DNA of 64,000 nt from Ceratothoa steindachneri (GCA_963969495.1 OZ018323.1:70280920-70344919), one strand, 5' to 3'; positions 12,641 to 24,537 are shown, numbered from the stretch's first letter. The notes: generated by a model from the letters alone, not told the origin. Translations and numbers: made by a program.

Positions 12641-13336
12641 CCAGGTAATCTGGTTCTCTGATTTTTCGACAAGGGTGCTTGAGGTGTAACTGTCTTCCTA
12701 CTAATCTCTAATAATCAACCAAAAACGGCCATATCTAAAGCGAATAGTAAAGCTAACTGCTCACGACTTAATCCGAGATCTTTTGCTGATCTGGCAACTA
12801 GCAAGACACAAAAGCTTTGTTACCAAAGAGCAGTTGAGCCTTTGTTCACCAAGTAACGATCACAGGGGGCTGGTCATGTCATTACACTTTAGGTGAAAGC
12901 TTCTAAGGGGTACTTAGCATTTCTCCATTAATCGTACCCCAAACGCCTGAGATCCATTCAATCTCAGTCTCTTGCAGCCTATGAGTGCTCCAAGGCGTTA
13001 TTTATAGAGGTTTCAAAGCCTTTATTCTCACACGGCATAAGGTAGCTGATGAGGCCCTTATAACTAAACAACTTATGTATAATATATTGATTTTTTTGTT
13101 TTTTTAGATAGCTGAGGAAGGGTGGTGAAACTTAACGCTAACAGAATCACTAAAGCTAATAGGAGGGTGCTAGAAAATGGATCAAAGAAGTAGTAGAGAA
13201 GTTTGACAACTCTTTGTCTGGATCCTACTAAAGCTACCTTACTGGCATGGGTGACCGTGCTGGACCAAAAGTCCCCCAGCTTAACTAGCTAAACTCAAGC
13301 AGATCGCGCAAACTCTCTCACCGACGGAAAGTGGTT

Positions 13337-13337
<1 letters not shown>
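12641..13337. other. Unassigned spacer
   Basis: No coding or element motifs recognised. At about 13235-13265, TACTGGCATGGGTGACCG resembles the internal control box of 5S rRNA, but flanking 5S sequence and structure are not evident. Confidence 0.45.
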
Positions 13338-13433
<96 letters not shown>

Positions 13434-13480
13434 TAGATAGAGAGAGAAGAGAGAAAGAGAGAAGAGAGAGAGAGAGAGTT
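13338..13480. repeat. (GA)n microsatellite
   Basis: Nearly perfect (GA)n for about 90 bp, then GATA steps and imperfect GA-rich sequence to 13480. It lies just outside the 3' end of the CR1-B element. Confidence 0.95.
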
Positions 13481-13919
13481 AAAAGGAAAGCACGTACCTT
13501 AAAAGACCTTTCGCTTCATGCCGTGAAGGTACTTGCGAACTTCCTATCCTAATATATACACACAAAAATAACTATGAGCTGGAGACAAATGGGCAGTAAA
13601 GTTGAAGGCTCTCCCCGCCCCCCTCTCCCACCCACGATACCTGGCTCAGTTGAAATATAAAGCTCAACCAGGAATTTTGACAGTAAAGTTTTTGAAACCT
13701 ACACGGTTAAACATTAATAATATTGAAATTACCATTAAACACATCCACATTGATATAAAAAAATAACATAATCATACAGGTTCTTTACAGAATATATATT
13801 TTACGTTCTGATCTTTGCAATCTCCTCATTTAATTTTTATACACCTATCTATATTGATTCTAGATTTTTTCGATCCTGAGAATATTGTCAATATACTTAT
13901 TTCTATTTATATATTAATT

Positions 13920-16743
13920 ACTCCCGTTATATTTTGATTTAATAGCTGAGTGTATGTATGATTTTGTCTATTTTTTTCTTAAAAGTATCTATAGTTTTGC
14001 TAGATATTACATCTCTTGGCAGATTATTCCAAAGGTTAACAATTAATCCCGTTGTTCCTTGTCTCATTGTCATTTAACTTGAACCATATTCCAGCTCTAT
14101 ATTATTAATCCTATTGAATATCTTAAAGGTTTCTATTAGTTGTCTCGCATTCTCCGCGTTTCCAGGTTGAAGAGATTTAGTCTTTTCAGTCTTGTCTCAT
14201 AGTTATGTTTTCTTAACGATAGTATTAATTTTGTTTCTCTTGCTTTTACTTTCTCAAGCCTTTCAAAATCCTTCTTTAAATGTGGGGACCAGAATTGTGC
14301 ACAATATTCCAAATGTGGGCGAACTAATGCATTATATAAATTTAGCATGATAGTTTCGTTTCTGCATTTAAATTGAGGCTTTATGTATCCGAGGATCTTG
14401 GAGGCTTTTTTTCCTGTTTCTATGCATTGAAGACCAAACTTAAGATCATTCGATATATATACTCCTAAATCTTTCTCAACTTTTGTTTCTGTTTTTTTTC
14501 GAGCTAAATAATGTGTATAGAGCCTGCGGATTTCTGCATCCAATATGCACTACCTTACTCTTATCTAAGTTTATAGGCAGTTTCTATTATCTTGAACATT
14601 TTTTTTACGATTAATATCTTTCTGGATTTCATCTGCATCTATTTTACTAATTATTCCTTTTCCAATTTTTGCGTCATTTGCAAATTTTACTATTTTTGAC
14701 CTGAGACCTATGTCCAGATCGTTAATGTAAATTATGAATAGCAATGGGCCCAACACAGAACCCTGAGGAACACCACTCGACACTTTTGTCCAATCAGAGG
14801 CAGACCGATTGATTACTACTCTCTGGTATCTATTCGTAAGCCAATCTTCAAACCACTCTCCCATTTTCCATTTAATTCCCAGTCCCCTAAGTTTTGCCAT
14901 CAGTAATTTGTGAGGGACTTTATCGAAAGCTTTCTGAAAATGTAGGTATATAATATCAGTCGATTTTTCGTTATCCTCTTGCTTAAGTACATATTGGAAT
15001 TCCAGCAAATTCGTTAGACAAGATTTACTACTTCTGAATCCATGTTGAGAATCGCTAAGCAATCCTTTTGATTCTAAATGAAATATAATTTTCTTACAGA
15101 TGAATGATTCTAGAAGTTTTCCAACAAATGAATTTAAACTAATTGGCCGGTAATTTTTAGCTTGTTCCCTGCAACCCTTTTTAAATATGGGTGTTATATA
15201 TGCATATTTCCAGTCATTGGGGACACTTCCACTTTCTAATGATTTATTAAAAATATTTGAGATATGCCTGCTAACAACATCCTTAACTTCTTTTAGGATT
15301 CTAGGATAAGACATATCAGGTACAGGTGATTTGTTCGCGTCCACTTTATTAAGCAAAGTACTTACATCTTCGGCAGTACAGCTAGCATATTCTAATGACT
15401 CATTGCCTTTATATGTAATATTTAGTTCCGGTATTCGATTGATTTCTTCATTAGTAAAAACAGTCATAAAGTAATTGTTTTATAAGCAAGCTATGCCATA
15501 ATTAGTGAATTTTAAACTACCATCACTATCCCTCAGTGGTCCAATATTGTTCTTTATTGGCTTTCTATTGTTTAGTAAGGCATAGAATTCCTTTGGATTT
15601 ACTTTACAATTTTATGCTATTCATTTCTTCTTCTCTTTTTGGGCTTTTTTAATTCTTCTTTTTATTTCTCGTCTCAGGTTATCATATTGTTCTGTCATCT
15701 GTTGGGTTAGCCTGCTTTTTAGCATTCTATATGTCTTTTTCCTATACTTTATCATAATTTTTATTTCTTTAGTTAACCACGTAGGATCTTGACTCGTAGA
15801 AGATTTTTTACTTTTGATGGGGACATATTTTGATTGTTTTTTCATAAAAATATTCTCAAAAGATATCCACACAATTTTTCCCCTCTCCTCATTTGTATCA
15901 TATCCTAATAAGCTTACTTTAATGTCTCCATAATTACTTTTGTTAAAATCAAGTCTGTGTATATTGTAAATTGTTTCCCAGGTCGGTAATAGGATATCAA
16001 ACTCTATTAAATTGTGATCACTGCCCTTAAGCTTTCCACCGACGCAAATGTTTGAGAGTAATTTGCTCTCAGTAGACATTATAAGGTCCAATATGTTATT
16101 ATCTCTTGTTAGTTTACTGACCCACTGTGTTAAAAAATTATCATGAATAAACTCCATAAGTCTCTGCCCTTCTTGGTCCACTTACTTTGTTAACCAGTTT
16201 ATTTTGCTGCAATTGAAGTCTCCCGTGACCTCAGCCAGTTTTTATCGATTTGTTTTGTCAATAAATCATAGAGTGTCACATCAAGATCCAGGGATTGGTG
16301 CGGTTTAAAGTATATTAAATAAATGCATAAACTTATTTTATCTAAATTTAGCTTCACTCCTATTAATTCTAGGTTCGTATCCAAGGTAATCTCTGTTGGG
16401 AAAAGATATTCGCGTACATATAATAAAACTCCTCCTCCTACTTTAGCTATTCTATCTTTATTGAACATCTTATATCCATCTAGTTCAAATTCACCCTTAA
16501 ATCTCTCGAGTTCAAATTTATCCAAGATTCTGTTATTGAAATTATGTCGTACTTCTCTACAGCTACTATAGTTCTGAATTCTAACAATTTGTTTCTAATT
16601 GAACGTGCATTTATAAGAATCGTTGGACTCCCTGGAAGAGATTCGTTTCCCGAAACCCGGATTGATACATTAGATGGGGTTGTTTTATTTTTTACAAATA
16701 TTTCTTTTACGAGAACATTCAAAGAGGTTGAATAAGTTGACAT
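13920..16743 (-). pseudogene. CR1-B ORF2: endonuclease and reverse transcriptase, catalytic Asp lost
   Basis: Endonuclease text runs 16743-15621 in two frames (ARSIRNKLLEFRTIV, ITESWIN, NNILDLIMSTESKLLS, GSDHNLIEFDI). The RT is in 15467-14571: ITPIFKKGCREQAKNYRPIS, QHGFRSSKS, HFQKAFDKVPHKLL, GVPQGSVLGPLLFIIYINDL. The catalytic box reads FANDAK where FADDTK is usual, so the first catalytic Asp is Asn. The C-terminal region continues in 14543-14136 (LYNALVRPHLEYCAQFWSP, LERLEKV-like helix). At least three frameshifts plus the active-site change show a dead copy. Confidence 0.88.
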
Positions 16744-16749
16744 TCAATA

Positions 16750-17200
16750 ATTCCCCGTATTTTTTTGCCATTATTATTTAAGTGCGTCCCATCATTGATA
16801 AAGTACTCTTCTCTATCGATGAAACTCCGCCAAAAATTAACGAACTTAATTTCCTTCCTCTCACACATTATTTTGAGTCTTGAATTAATTCCAATAGTTT
16901 TGCTTAAAGCCTCTGTGACACATTAATTCTAGGTAAAATGCCTACCATAATACCTTTGTCTGTTTTTGCTTTGGCTCGTTAAAGACTCGAACTGTGAAAT
17001 GACCTGTTCAGTTTCGACCACTTCATCTATAGCATAAGTATCATTTGATCCAACATGCACTATTACTGCACTATCTTCGTTATCAACTTGGAGTTTCGCA
17101 ATCACCTCTTCAATCCTTTTGATCGTATCACTTGGATAGAAACGGGTTTTCCTATTTTTATCTTCATTAAATCCGAAGTAATCACATTGGTTTTGTAGAT
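16750..17200 (-). pseudogene. CR1-B ORF1 C-terminus, SGNH-like
   Basis: The frame ending at 16929 carries IKRIEEVIAKLQVDNEDSAV followed by HVGSNDTYAIDEV. After a frameshift near 16975, reading resumes with IMVGILPRINVS and the DGTHLN catalytic block near 16790. Immediately downstream lies the ORF2 start at 16743. The N-terminal Ser block was not found and may be missing or lie beyond the SINE junction near 17200. Confidence 0.65.
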
Positions 17201-17392
17201 AGAAGGGAGTAAAGGGGACAAAGAAAAAAAGAAAGAATGAAAGTCGCGTAGGCGAGTTACGAACAGCTTTTTCCATCGCTGGACCACTGTTAGCCAGCGG
17301 CGAATCCACTCTGCCATCCTGAGTCTAAAAAAAAGACTGATTCAAACGAAGCTTTTAATCCGCTTTCCTGCACTTCTCGTACGCTACACAAC
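17200..17392 (-). repeat. tRNA-Leu-like SINE, unit 1
   Basis: Minus-strand text begins GACTCAGGATGGCAGAGTGG at about 17325. This matches the conserved 5' half of tRNA-Leu (A box TGGCAGAGTGG). A B-box-like TGTTCGTAACTCGCC follows about 60 nt later, then a T-rich body (to about 17200). The same arrangement repeats 302 bp upstream (unit 2). The Pol III promoter boxes are degenerate, so current transcription is doubtful. Confidence 0.72.
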
Positions 17393-17499
17393 CCCCCTCC
17401 TAGAAGCGGAGCGTGATTGAAGAAATGAAGAGAATCCGTTTTGAAATGTTATCCAAGGGCTAACGCTCCCCCTCCCGGGTCTGGGCATCATTGTAGGTG

Positions 17500-17692
17500 G
17501 CGGGGAGTAGGAAAAGGGGGCAAAGAAAAATAAAAAAGAATGAAAGTAGCGTAGGTGAGTTGCGAATAGCTTCCCGCATCGCTGGACCACTGTTAGCTAG
17601 CGGTGAATCCACTCGGCCATCCTGAGTCTCAAAAAAAAAAGACTTATTCAAACGAAGCTTTTAAGCCACTCGCCTGCACTTCTCGTACTCTA
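17500..17692 (-). repeat. tRNA-Leu-like SINE, unit 2
   Basis: Same as unit 1, with GACTCAGGATGGCCGAGTGG at about 17629, an even closer match to tRNA-Leu. The two units share the sequence upstream of the head (TTCAAACGAAGCTTTTAA) as well as the body, so the pair looks like a tandem duplication and not two independent insertions. Confidence 0.74.
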
Positions 17693-18828
17693 CAGTTTCT
17701 TACTAAAGAATCACCAATGAGGAAAGTCTGCTTCTCTTTCTTAGAATTTAATGGTTGCCTTTTGTTTTCAGTAAGTATTGGGGATCTATTATAAATTTCT
17801 GTTTGAGAGTTGTGTGGTATATTTTAATCAACTTTTCGTTTACTGGTCTCTAAAGTAAAATCACTATCATTCCTTTCTATTTTATTTTCTATGAATGCAA
17901 CTGCTTGCTCCAGGCGAACAGACCTTCTTACTTAAAGATGTATTGACTTGGGTAAAATTTTCGTTCAAGGATTAAAGGGAGACTATCTTATTTTCTAATT
18001 CAACTACTTTGGCCTCAATATTTTTTAGAGCATAGTTGTCTGCATTAAAATTACAACTATTAAATTCTAGAGCCGATATGCTGACAGAAGTAATGTCATG
18101 TTATGATTGTTCCGGAAAATTTATACACCACTGACTGTCTTGCAATTAAAGCAAAATGCTTTCAACTTCTCTGCACCGGGCATACTGAATTATTATACTC
18201 ACTAAATAATTCTTACTAATTGGGAAAGATTTTAGGTGCTTTTAAAGTTAAATACTTTATATCTATTTCTCAATGATAAAAAACTAGCTTTTTGCCTGTC
18301 TTCTTATTAAAGTTTAACAGTAATGAGTTCACTTTTATGTAGATATTCGTTCCACTCAAAACATAAATTAATTCGTAACTATACTAATTCCTGGTTTCTA
18401 AAGTTTAAATGGAAAATCTGTTTAATTATTTAACGAATTAGGTCATATAACATTGGTCAACACACATTTTTCATCAGAGACCTTACTATACTTTTCTAAA
18501 TGCATTTTCCATGCTGAATCCGAAGATATGCCAAAAATTCAAAATGGTCTCCTGCGATTATAAAATGAACTATATTACTGGTATTGCGCTATTGCATGCA
18601 TCATTATTGTACTGCTAAGATGAGCAAACTAGATGCTTTGTAAGTTCTTGTTGGTTAAAGAGATATAGAGAAGAATTCATTTACATTTGTAACCCGCATG
18701 CATATTTTGCGCAATTATTTATAATTCTGTTTTATGCTCTCAGGTTCCTCATGTGTTGTGCAGCTTCCAAGCTGCTCCTTCTGCGTTGATCATGGGAGTC
18801 TTCCAAATATTTCCACAAAGCAGTAACA
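17693..18828. other. Spacer without recognisable genes
   Basis: AT-rich; short ORFs only. No element termini identified. Confidence 0.5.
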
Positions 18829-19326
18829 ATGCCTCGAGAGTGCCGAAATCATCCAGATAAATTCTGCTATGTATGTGGGCATTTTACAACAAAATCTCAG
18901 CAGCGTACTATCATAAATGATATAAAGAAAATGTACAAACTCCACTTCGGTTGCCCTCTGGGTAACCAAGATAAAGCATGGGCACTACACCAAATTTGTA
19001 GTTCCTGCTCTAATGTATAGTATATGGTTATTCATGTGATTTATTTTCTTTTAATAAATCAGCCTAAATAGCGTTTCGAAAACCATAGCCATAAGTTTGT
19101 TTGATCGAAGTTGTCTGCTGATAGTTTTTAGACTTAAGACGACAGCGAAATAAATTTTGAAATAATGAACTGGGTTCTGAGAAAAACAATTAAACAAATA
19201 TAAATATATTCATAGAATCAACGAATGTACAATGAGATAAGTAGATTAGGTATACAATGTAAGATATTGTAACATATGATTTACAGTAACAAGATGCGAA
19301 GAGAATAGAAGTATGTGAAATTAATA

Positions 19327-19400
19327 TGAAATAATATAGTGGAATAATATGGTGAAATAATATGGTGAATAACATGGTGAATAATATAGTGACTATGATG
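19327..19400. repeat. Short tandem repeat, period about 14-16 bp
   Basis: Units of the form GAATAATATGGTG are repeated about five times with small length changes. It lies in the presumed intron of the pseudogene. Confidence 0.75.
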
Positions 19401-19690
19401 GACTGTGAATTAGGGGCTGCAAAATGAGAAGTAAATATAATTAAGACCTACTCTCGTATAGTCGTTTGCAAAGAATTGTGAGAGAAAGTGGAATTAACTA
19501 AGTATGATTTGTTTGGAGGTAAATGACTAATTGTAGAAGGAATGATTACCGACCTTTATATGGAAACTGGTGAGAATCGAATGGGAAAGAATAGTGTGCT
19601 ATTTGGTCGAGCTGAAAGCGTGTGTTTGTTTGTTTGTGTGTGAAATTTTAAGAGATGTTATTTGGGACAGTATTACGTTAAATGAATTGA
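19390..19690. repeat. Dispersed repeat related to 47625-47860
   Basis: Both loci share GTGAATT, AAATGAGA, a TACTCTCxTxT block, TTTGCA and then GCGTGTGTTTGT in the same order over about 230 bp. Similarity is moderate and no coding sequence is evident. It may be an old nonautonomous element. Confidence 0.45.
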
Positions 19691-19859
19691 AAAGTAAAAT
19701 AAATGGATTAATTAATTATTAAGTTGTACATAAAATTATTTAATTTACAAAAGTTAAGTAAATTAATTGAAAGATTAAATTGACAAAGTTAAGTAAAATA
19801 ATTGAACGATTAAATTGACAAAGTTAAAGGATTGCAGAATATGAATTTTACATAATAAT

Positions 19860-19861
<2 letters not shown>

Positions 19862-19925
<64 letters not shown>
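19862..19925. repeat. (TA)n microsatellite
   Basis: About 32 perfect TA units in the presumed intron of the CYVCG pseudogene. Confidence 0.97.
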
Positions 19926-19928
<3 letters not shown>

Positions 19929-20645
19929 AGTTTCCCAGGAGGTTTTTATTATAGGAATGCCCTCGATTCGGCGTACCGACTAGTTTCACATGATGTATCT
20001 TTGCTTATTTTTAGTTCCACCTAATGATTGCCTGATGATATCAGTGATGATAGCAGTACTGAAGGTGCATGTACATTAGATGCGGATGTTGAATATGAGA
20101 ATGCTAACTCTCAGCGAAAGTTATTTACTCAGGAAGATTTGAATAATCTTGTGAGAGATCTGTCACTGTCAAAGGAGAAAGCAGAACCTCTAGCAACTCG
20201 ACTAAAGGGAAAATTATTACTTGAGATAAATGTGCATGTGAGTTACTTTAGAAAGCTTAATCGTGATTTAACTTGATTCTTTACAGTGAATAGACCTCTC
20301 TGCTACCGCCATGATATAAATGGATTGTTCGAAGCCTTGTCACAGACATATGAGGCGTCTGACTGGCGTCTCTTTATTGATGCTTCTAAGACAAGTCTGA
20401 AAGCTGTCCATCTTATGTAAACATATGACAATATGGATATTCTTGTTAAAGCCATAAACTACCAAGCCCATCAGTAGTACATCTGTGGTGATCTAAAAGT
20501 CATAGACATGCTAATGTGTATGCAAGGAGGATTCACGAAGTACTGTTTCTTCCTCTGCCTGTGGGATAGCCGTGCCACTGCAAAACATTATGACAGGCGT
20601 GACTGGCCACTTCGATCAACATATGAGCCTGGAATAAGCAGTGTC

Positions 20646-21486
20646 CAGTCTGTCTCCCCTGGTAGAGCCTCAATGCACATGGAGATATACAGAAGGCAAT
20701 TTTTTTCTAGCAATGGCGCTATGCAACTATATATCACCAGTTTCGGCAAAGAAATCAGAGTAAAACGCTACATTCTATCAGCGACGCCGGTCATATTGTA
20801 TTTTCGAATATCTCGAAAACCTGATCTGCTGAAGAAAAACTAAAGTCAGATTTGAAATCAGCGAGAAAAGTTGGCGCAGGTCTCTGATGATTAGAAAAAG
20901 TTGTAATTAATGTGAAATATATTTATGTCACAACAATAATAATGAATTTCTAATTGTTAAATATAAGTCACATAAAAATAATTCAGATTTATCAATAGGT
21001 AAATAGAAAAAGGTCATGTAAAAAATATACCTGTTTAAATGCCGACAGACTGGCGCCGTCTGGCTTAAGACCTCGTCGCTGATTGTCTGAGATAAGGTAA
21101 TAGCAAGTAAAGAAACACAGGCACAGGCCAAAAACAAAACAAATCTGAACAATATTATGCGCAAATTCTCAATACCTAAAGATAAATATTGTCAAGGTGA
21201 TACCTTTTGAAACACTTAATAAAAGACACTCAATAAAAGAAGGGAAAATTAAATGAGAAAAAAGAAGATATGTAAAAATGACTGCTTTGATAAGAAAAAT
21301 AAAGCAAATCCAAAAATTGACACAGATAACGAGTCCTTCTAACTATTTAATTATTTGAATAGAAAGTCCAAACAAAGCACAAACACTTCTCACTATACAA
21401 AAAAGATATATTCTAGACACTTACTTGATCAAGGATCCGGAGCAATACTGAACACATCCGAGTGGGAGCACGGCTTGAAAACGGCT
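20646..21486. other. Spacer without recognisable genes
   Basis: The ORFs present lack known motifs; the tail of the 20508-20843 frame after about 20645 no longer resembles the CYVCG family. Confidence 0.5.
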
Positions 21487-21518
21487 TGAGAGAAAGAGAG
21501 AGAGAGAGAGAGAGTGTA

Positions 21519-21596
<78 letters not shown>
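21487..21596. repeat. (GA)n followed by (TA)n
   Basis: (GA)14-like run at 21487-21513, then GTGTATG, then (TA)38 to 21596. Compound microsatellite. Confidence 0.95.
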
Positions 21597-21598
<2 letters not shown>

Positions 21599-22249
21599 TC
21601 AAATCTAATTACATTTTTCATTTTCAGGAGGGCGGTTGAACCGTCAGCTTTTATCTCTTCACAGAGATCGTTCAGAATATCATCGACATTTACTCGCGCG
21701 CCAGCACATCTCTAGCTCTTATCAAGACTCGTTCCATCGCCGATGCGATTAAGCAACACTTACGATAAAAAGCGCCAAGCGTTTGACGCCAAACTCGACA
21801 CTCTTCGAAGTTTTGATTTTTCAAGGTCTGATGCGCCAAGACGTCGATGACGTCAATCATATCGACTGTTCAACGCAAAACGCACGCTCGACGAGAAAAA
21901 TCCTCCCAACGAACGCAAGTTCATCTTCGCTCAGTGCCATCGACACGCGTCTAGATGTATTCCGTTCAAGAATTATGAGCAGCTAAAATTAAAAAATCTT
22001 GAAAAATGAAAATGAATTTTAAAGATAGGAAATTAGTGTGTGATAGTAGAATAGGTTATAGTAAGAAAATGTGTTATTAAAGTAGAAGAATTGTCTGCCA
22101 GTACGTCTAGCAATGGCTTTCCATGAGCTTCTTTTGTACATCTTGTGCTTGTTGGATAGAATCATTCAAGCCTTTGTATTCGAGCTTGCTTTATCTGTTT
22201 TGGTAGAGCTTACTCGGTTTCGGCGTCTTCATACATATTGATTTTTGTG
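21597..22249. other. Spacer, locally GC-richer, no gene recognised
   Basis: 21630-21970 is richer in CpG than its neighbours (several TCGACG and CGCGCG words), but open frames there lack motifs I know. Confidence 0.45.
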
Positions 22250-22485
22250 TCCTCTTCGGATCTTTTATTTATTTTTGTTGACATTTGTTTCTCTCCTTTG
22301 TTATTGTTTTATTTGTTGTCCATTACGGATCTTTTATTTATTTGTTGACGTTTGTTTTACTCTTTAGTTCCTGTTTTATTTGTTGTCCACTACGGATCTT
22401 TTATTTATTTATTTGTTAACTTTTGCTTTTCTTTTTTGTTATTGTTTCATTTGTTGTCCACCACGGATCTTTTATTTTAACTTAC
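22250..22485. repeat. Tandem repeat, about 70-bp units, four copies
   Basis: CGGATCTTTTATTTAT recurs at about 22257, 22326, 22395 and 22466, each preceded by TTGTCC or TGTCC and followed by a T-rich GTTGAC/GTTAAC block. The period is 69-71 bp. Confidence 0.88.
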
Positions 22486-23177
22486 ATGAAGGCATGTATG
22501 TTAGAGTTCGAATTAATGTCCTATTTACTTGTAAATTATTTTTGGATAGCGTTTTTCCGGTGATTGTTCATCTATATATATGTAGGTTCAACAACCTCGT
22601 GCGTTCGCAGTTGGCTGCTGGCGAATCCGTAACGGTAGCCTCTGTTTCAGTAGTGAAGTTTGGGTAGTCTTACGTTTTGGAGTATTCTATCCGGTATGTA
22701 CTCGTAAATTTTTCATTATATGACTTTTGCTTTATCGTGTAGAGTCACGTTCAGGGGCTCGATGTTCGCGAGATCGTGCAGTCTGTCGAGGGGATGCGGT
22801 CCAGGTGAGTGACATCAAGGATGAGGCGTAATGCCTGATTCTGCACCGCTTGAGCTTTTCTCATTTGGGTTCTACTTTCCAGCTGTAAAGGAATGGCAGG
22901 GTACAGCATGATCGGTCTTACCTAGGGCCCTTTACAATTTCTTTTTGTTACAGGAGGAGAACCTCCTGAATCTATAGAGTTGTCGTAACCTTATTTCGGT
23001 CTGTGTGACCTTCTCGTTGAGATGGTTCCCATACTCTCTTGAAGTAATTTTAAGTTTTGATACGTCCGATGGGGAGGACTTTGAATTTGTCAGTATTAGT
23101 GCGTATTTTGTTGCGTCTTTCAAAGGCTATGAGGTTATCGATTTTGCCTGCCGTTCTCTTGGCAATATTGATAGGAG

Positions 23178-23822
23178 CTAGGTAGTAACTATGCTAACGT
23201 GGTCTGACGGAGTATATAAGCCTGGGACAGTAGTATGGTTCAATACAAAGTTATAATTAGCGAGGATGATGTCAGAGGCTTTGGAGGATCTTCTTGTAAA
23301 AAACTTGGCGAACTCTGGACCAACTCTATACACCACGTCACGTTCCATAAGAAGGCTCAGTGGGGTACCTGATCCATTGAACGCCATGGTATAACATGTT
23401 TCCCTACAGCGGGCGTTAAGGTCACCTATCACTCTTGGGGACTGGTACTCTACAGCTATGACAAGATCGTCGATGGTCGTGCTGACCTTTATAGCGAGGT
23501 ACGACTCCTCCAGGTTGTTAATTTCTCTGAACTTGGTTCCCTTACGCACGGCAATTGCAACGCCATCGTACCTTTTATTAGTGTGGCTGGCTGTGTTGGT
23601 GTTATACTTGCCGATTTTGATGGGATTAGTATCTGCATTGAGGCTGTGTTCAGCGATAAGGACTATGTCTGGGTCTACTTCACGAATTATGTTGTTGTAA
23701 ACAAACTTTTTACCTTCCCAGCCATTTACATTGAGTGAGAAGATCTTTAGTCTGCTGGCATATCTCATATTGTAGTCCATATTATTCTCCCTTGCGGTTT
23801 TGTACTTTCGCTGGCTCTTCAC
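23178..23822 (-). pseudogene. J1 ORF2 endonuclease domain
   Basis: Starts with SRLKIFSLNVNGWEGKKFVY, the N-terminal strand and Asn of LINE apurinic-like endonucleases, then IVLIAEHSLNA (catalytic Glu), GVAIAVRKGT, VIGDLNARC and SDHVSIV at the end. Three of the four expected metal or phosphate-binding blocks are recognisable. The reading frame ends where the RT should begin. The domain would nick target DNA; without RT it is a relic. Confidence 0.82.
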
Positions 23823-24537
23823 GTGCAGGCGACTTTACTTTTTCAGTTCTCTTCTTCTTAAATTTTTCGTGGGATAGATTGTGACATGACTCAGAGCATA
23901 TCTCGATATTGCCTCCCTTGAGTGCCGCGAGCACGTCTTCTTCGCTGGCGTTGCAATCGTAATCCCATTTATATTTGCCTCTGATCGTTCTTTCGATAAT
24001 ATCTTTAACCTTTGTCAATCTTGGTAGTGGGGCCGACGGTGAGGCATATATACGGAAGTTTAGATCTGTTAAATTATGCATTGGTGTGGCTTGTTTGGTC
24101 TCTTTGGTGCTCTTGTATTGCTGGCTCGCCTTTTGAAGTACATTTGCTCCCTGATCTGTCTGATTAGTCTCCATCCTTGCAGGTGTCTCGGACGAGCTGG
24201 GTTTATTCAGGCCAGGGTCCCTATATCTTGAACAATTTCCCGTTGCTGGGTTAGGCTTGCTTACTTTCTGAGTCTGATATAAGTCTACTAAGGGGGGATT
24301 ATCGGGGAACCACATAGGTTTCATCCCGTTCTGTGCCAACATTCGGTTTAGCTCGGCTGCGTAACTTCCTGGCTTGGAAATATTAATAAAATGAGCGTGT
24401 ATTACGAACATTACTAGGTCAAGGTTCATTGTCGGGTCTAATTGCAGCAGTGTTTTTTCCTTCTGACTTTTAGTTTCCTGTGCGTAGCTGGTATTCGCTT
24501 TGCGAGATTTCTCCTCCTGTATATTCCGCTCTCTTTA
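23782..24537 (-). pseudogene. J1 ORF1 (nucleic-acid-binding protein of a Jockey-like LINE)
   Basis: An uninterrupted frame runs from about 24537 through Met 24429 to the stop at 23782 (215 residues from that Met). Its N-terminal part fits the region before the knuckles of LINE ORF1 proteins, and the C-terminus is rich in Lys (FKKKRTEKVK). No CCHC knuckle is seen. It overlaps the ORF2 start by 41 bp, a common LINE arrangement. Placement as ORF1 rests mainly on position and orientation. Confidence 0.6.

Larger units (their letters stand above)
13485..17200 (-). mobile_element. CR1-like LINE family B, with ORF1 remnant and ORF2
   Basis: Minus-strand order: ORF1 esterase-like C-terminus (17200-16750), ORF2 (16743-about 13920), then about 430 bp of 3' region. 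The segment 13485-13545 (AAAGGAAAGCACGTACCTTA) resembles the CR1-A 3' UTR start, so the two families may share a 3' recognition region. The ORF1 part contains VIVHVGSNDT and later a DGTHLNNNGK block in another frame, the GxND and DxxH signatures of SGNH hydrolases. The 5' end is lost or overlaps the SINE at 17200. Confidence 0.78.
18829..20645 (+). pseudogene. Two-exon pseudogene of a dispersed invertebrate repeat family (CYVCG zinc-binding protein)
   Basis: Exon 1 (18829-19014) reads MPRECRNHPDKFCYVCGHFT and ends with a Cys pair (CSSCSN) just before GTATAG, a plausible splice donor. A possible acceptor TTATTTTTAG precedes 20014. Exon 2 carries FTQEDLNNLVRDLSLSKEKA, WRLFIDASKTSLKAV, YICGDLKVIDMLMCMQGGFT and FLCLWDSRATAKHY. 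I recognise these words from uncharacterised proteins repeated many times in arthropod and cnidarian genomes; the function is unknown to me. Damage: a 1-nt loss near 20026, stops at 20274 (TGA), 20418 (TAA, with an in-frame deletion) and 20475 (TAG), and a missing middle exon. Homology fades after about 20645. Confidence 0.68.
22740..24537 (-). mobile_element. Jockey-like LINE J1, internally deleted
   Basis: Minus-strand ORF1 (24537-23782) overlaps ORF2 (from 23822), which gives the endonuclease and then, after a deletion near 23170, the far C-terminal region (23123-22740). The RT is missing. The C-terminal text (LRQLYRFRRFSSCNKKKL, then TQMRKAQAVQNQALRLI in another frame) matches that of the plus-strand piece J2. 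The upstream end meets J2 head to head at about 24537. Confidence 0.78.

Noticed and set aside
22250..22485. Four evenly spaced repeats as a CRISPR array
   Set aside because: The spacers are as similar as the repeats; it is a 70-bp tandem repeat.
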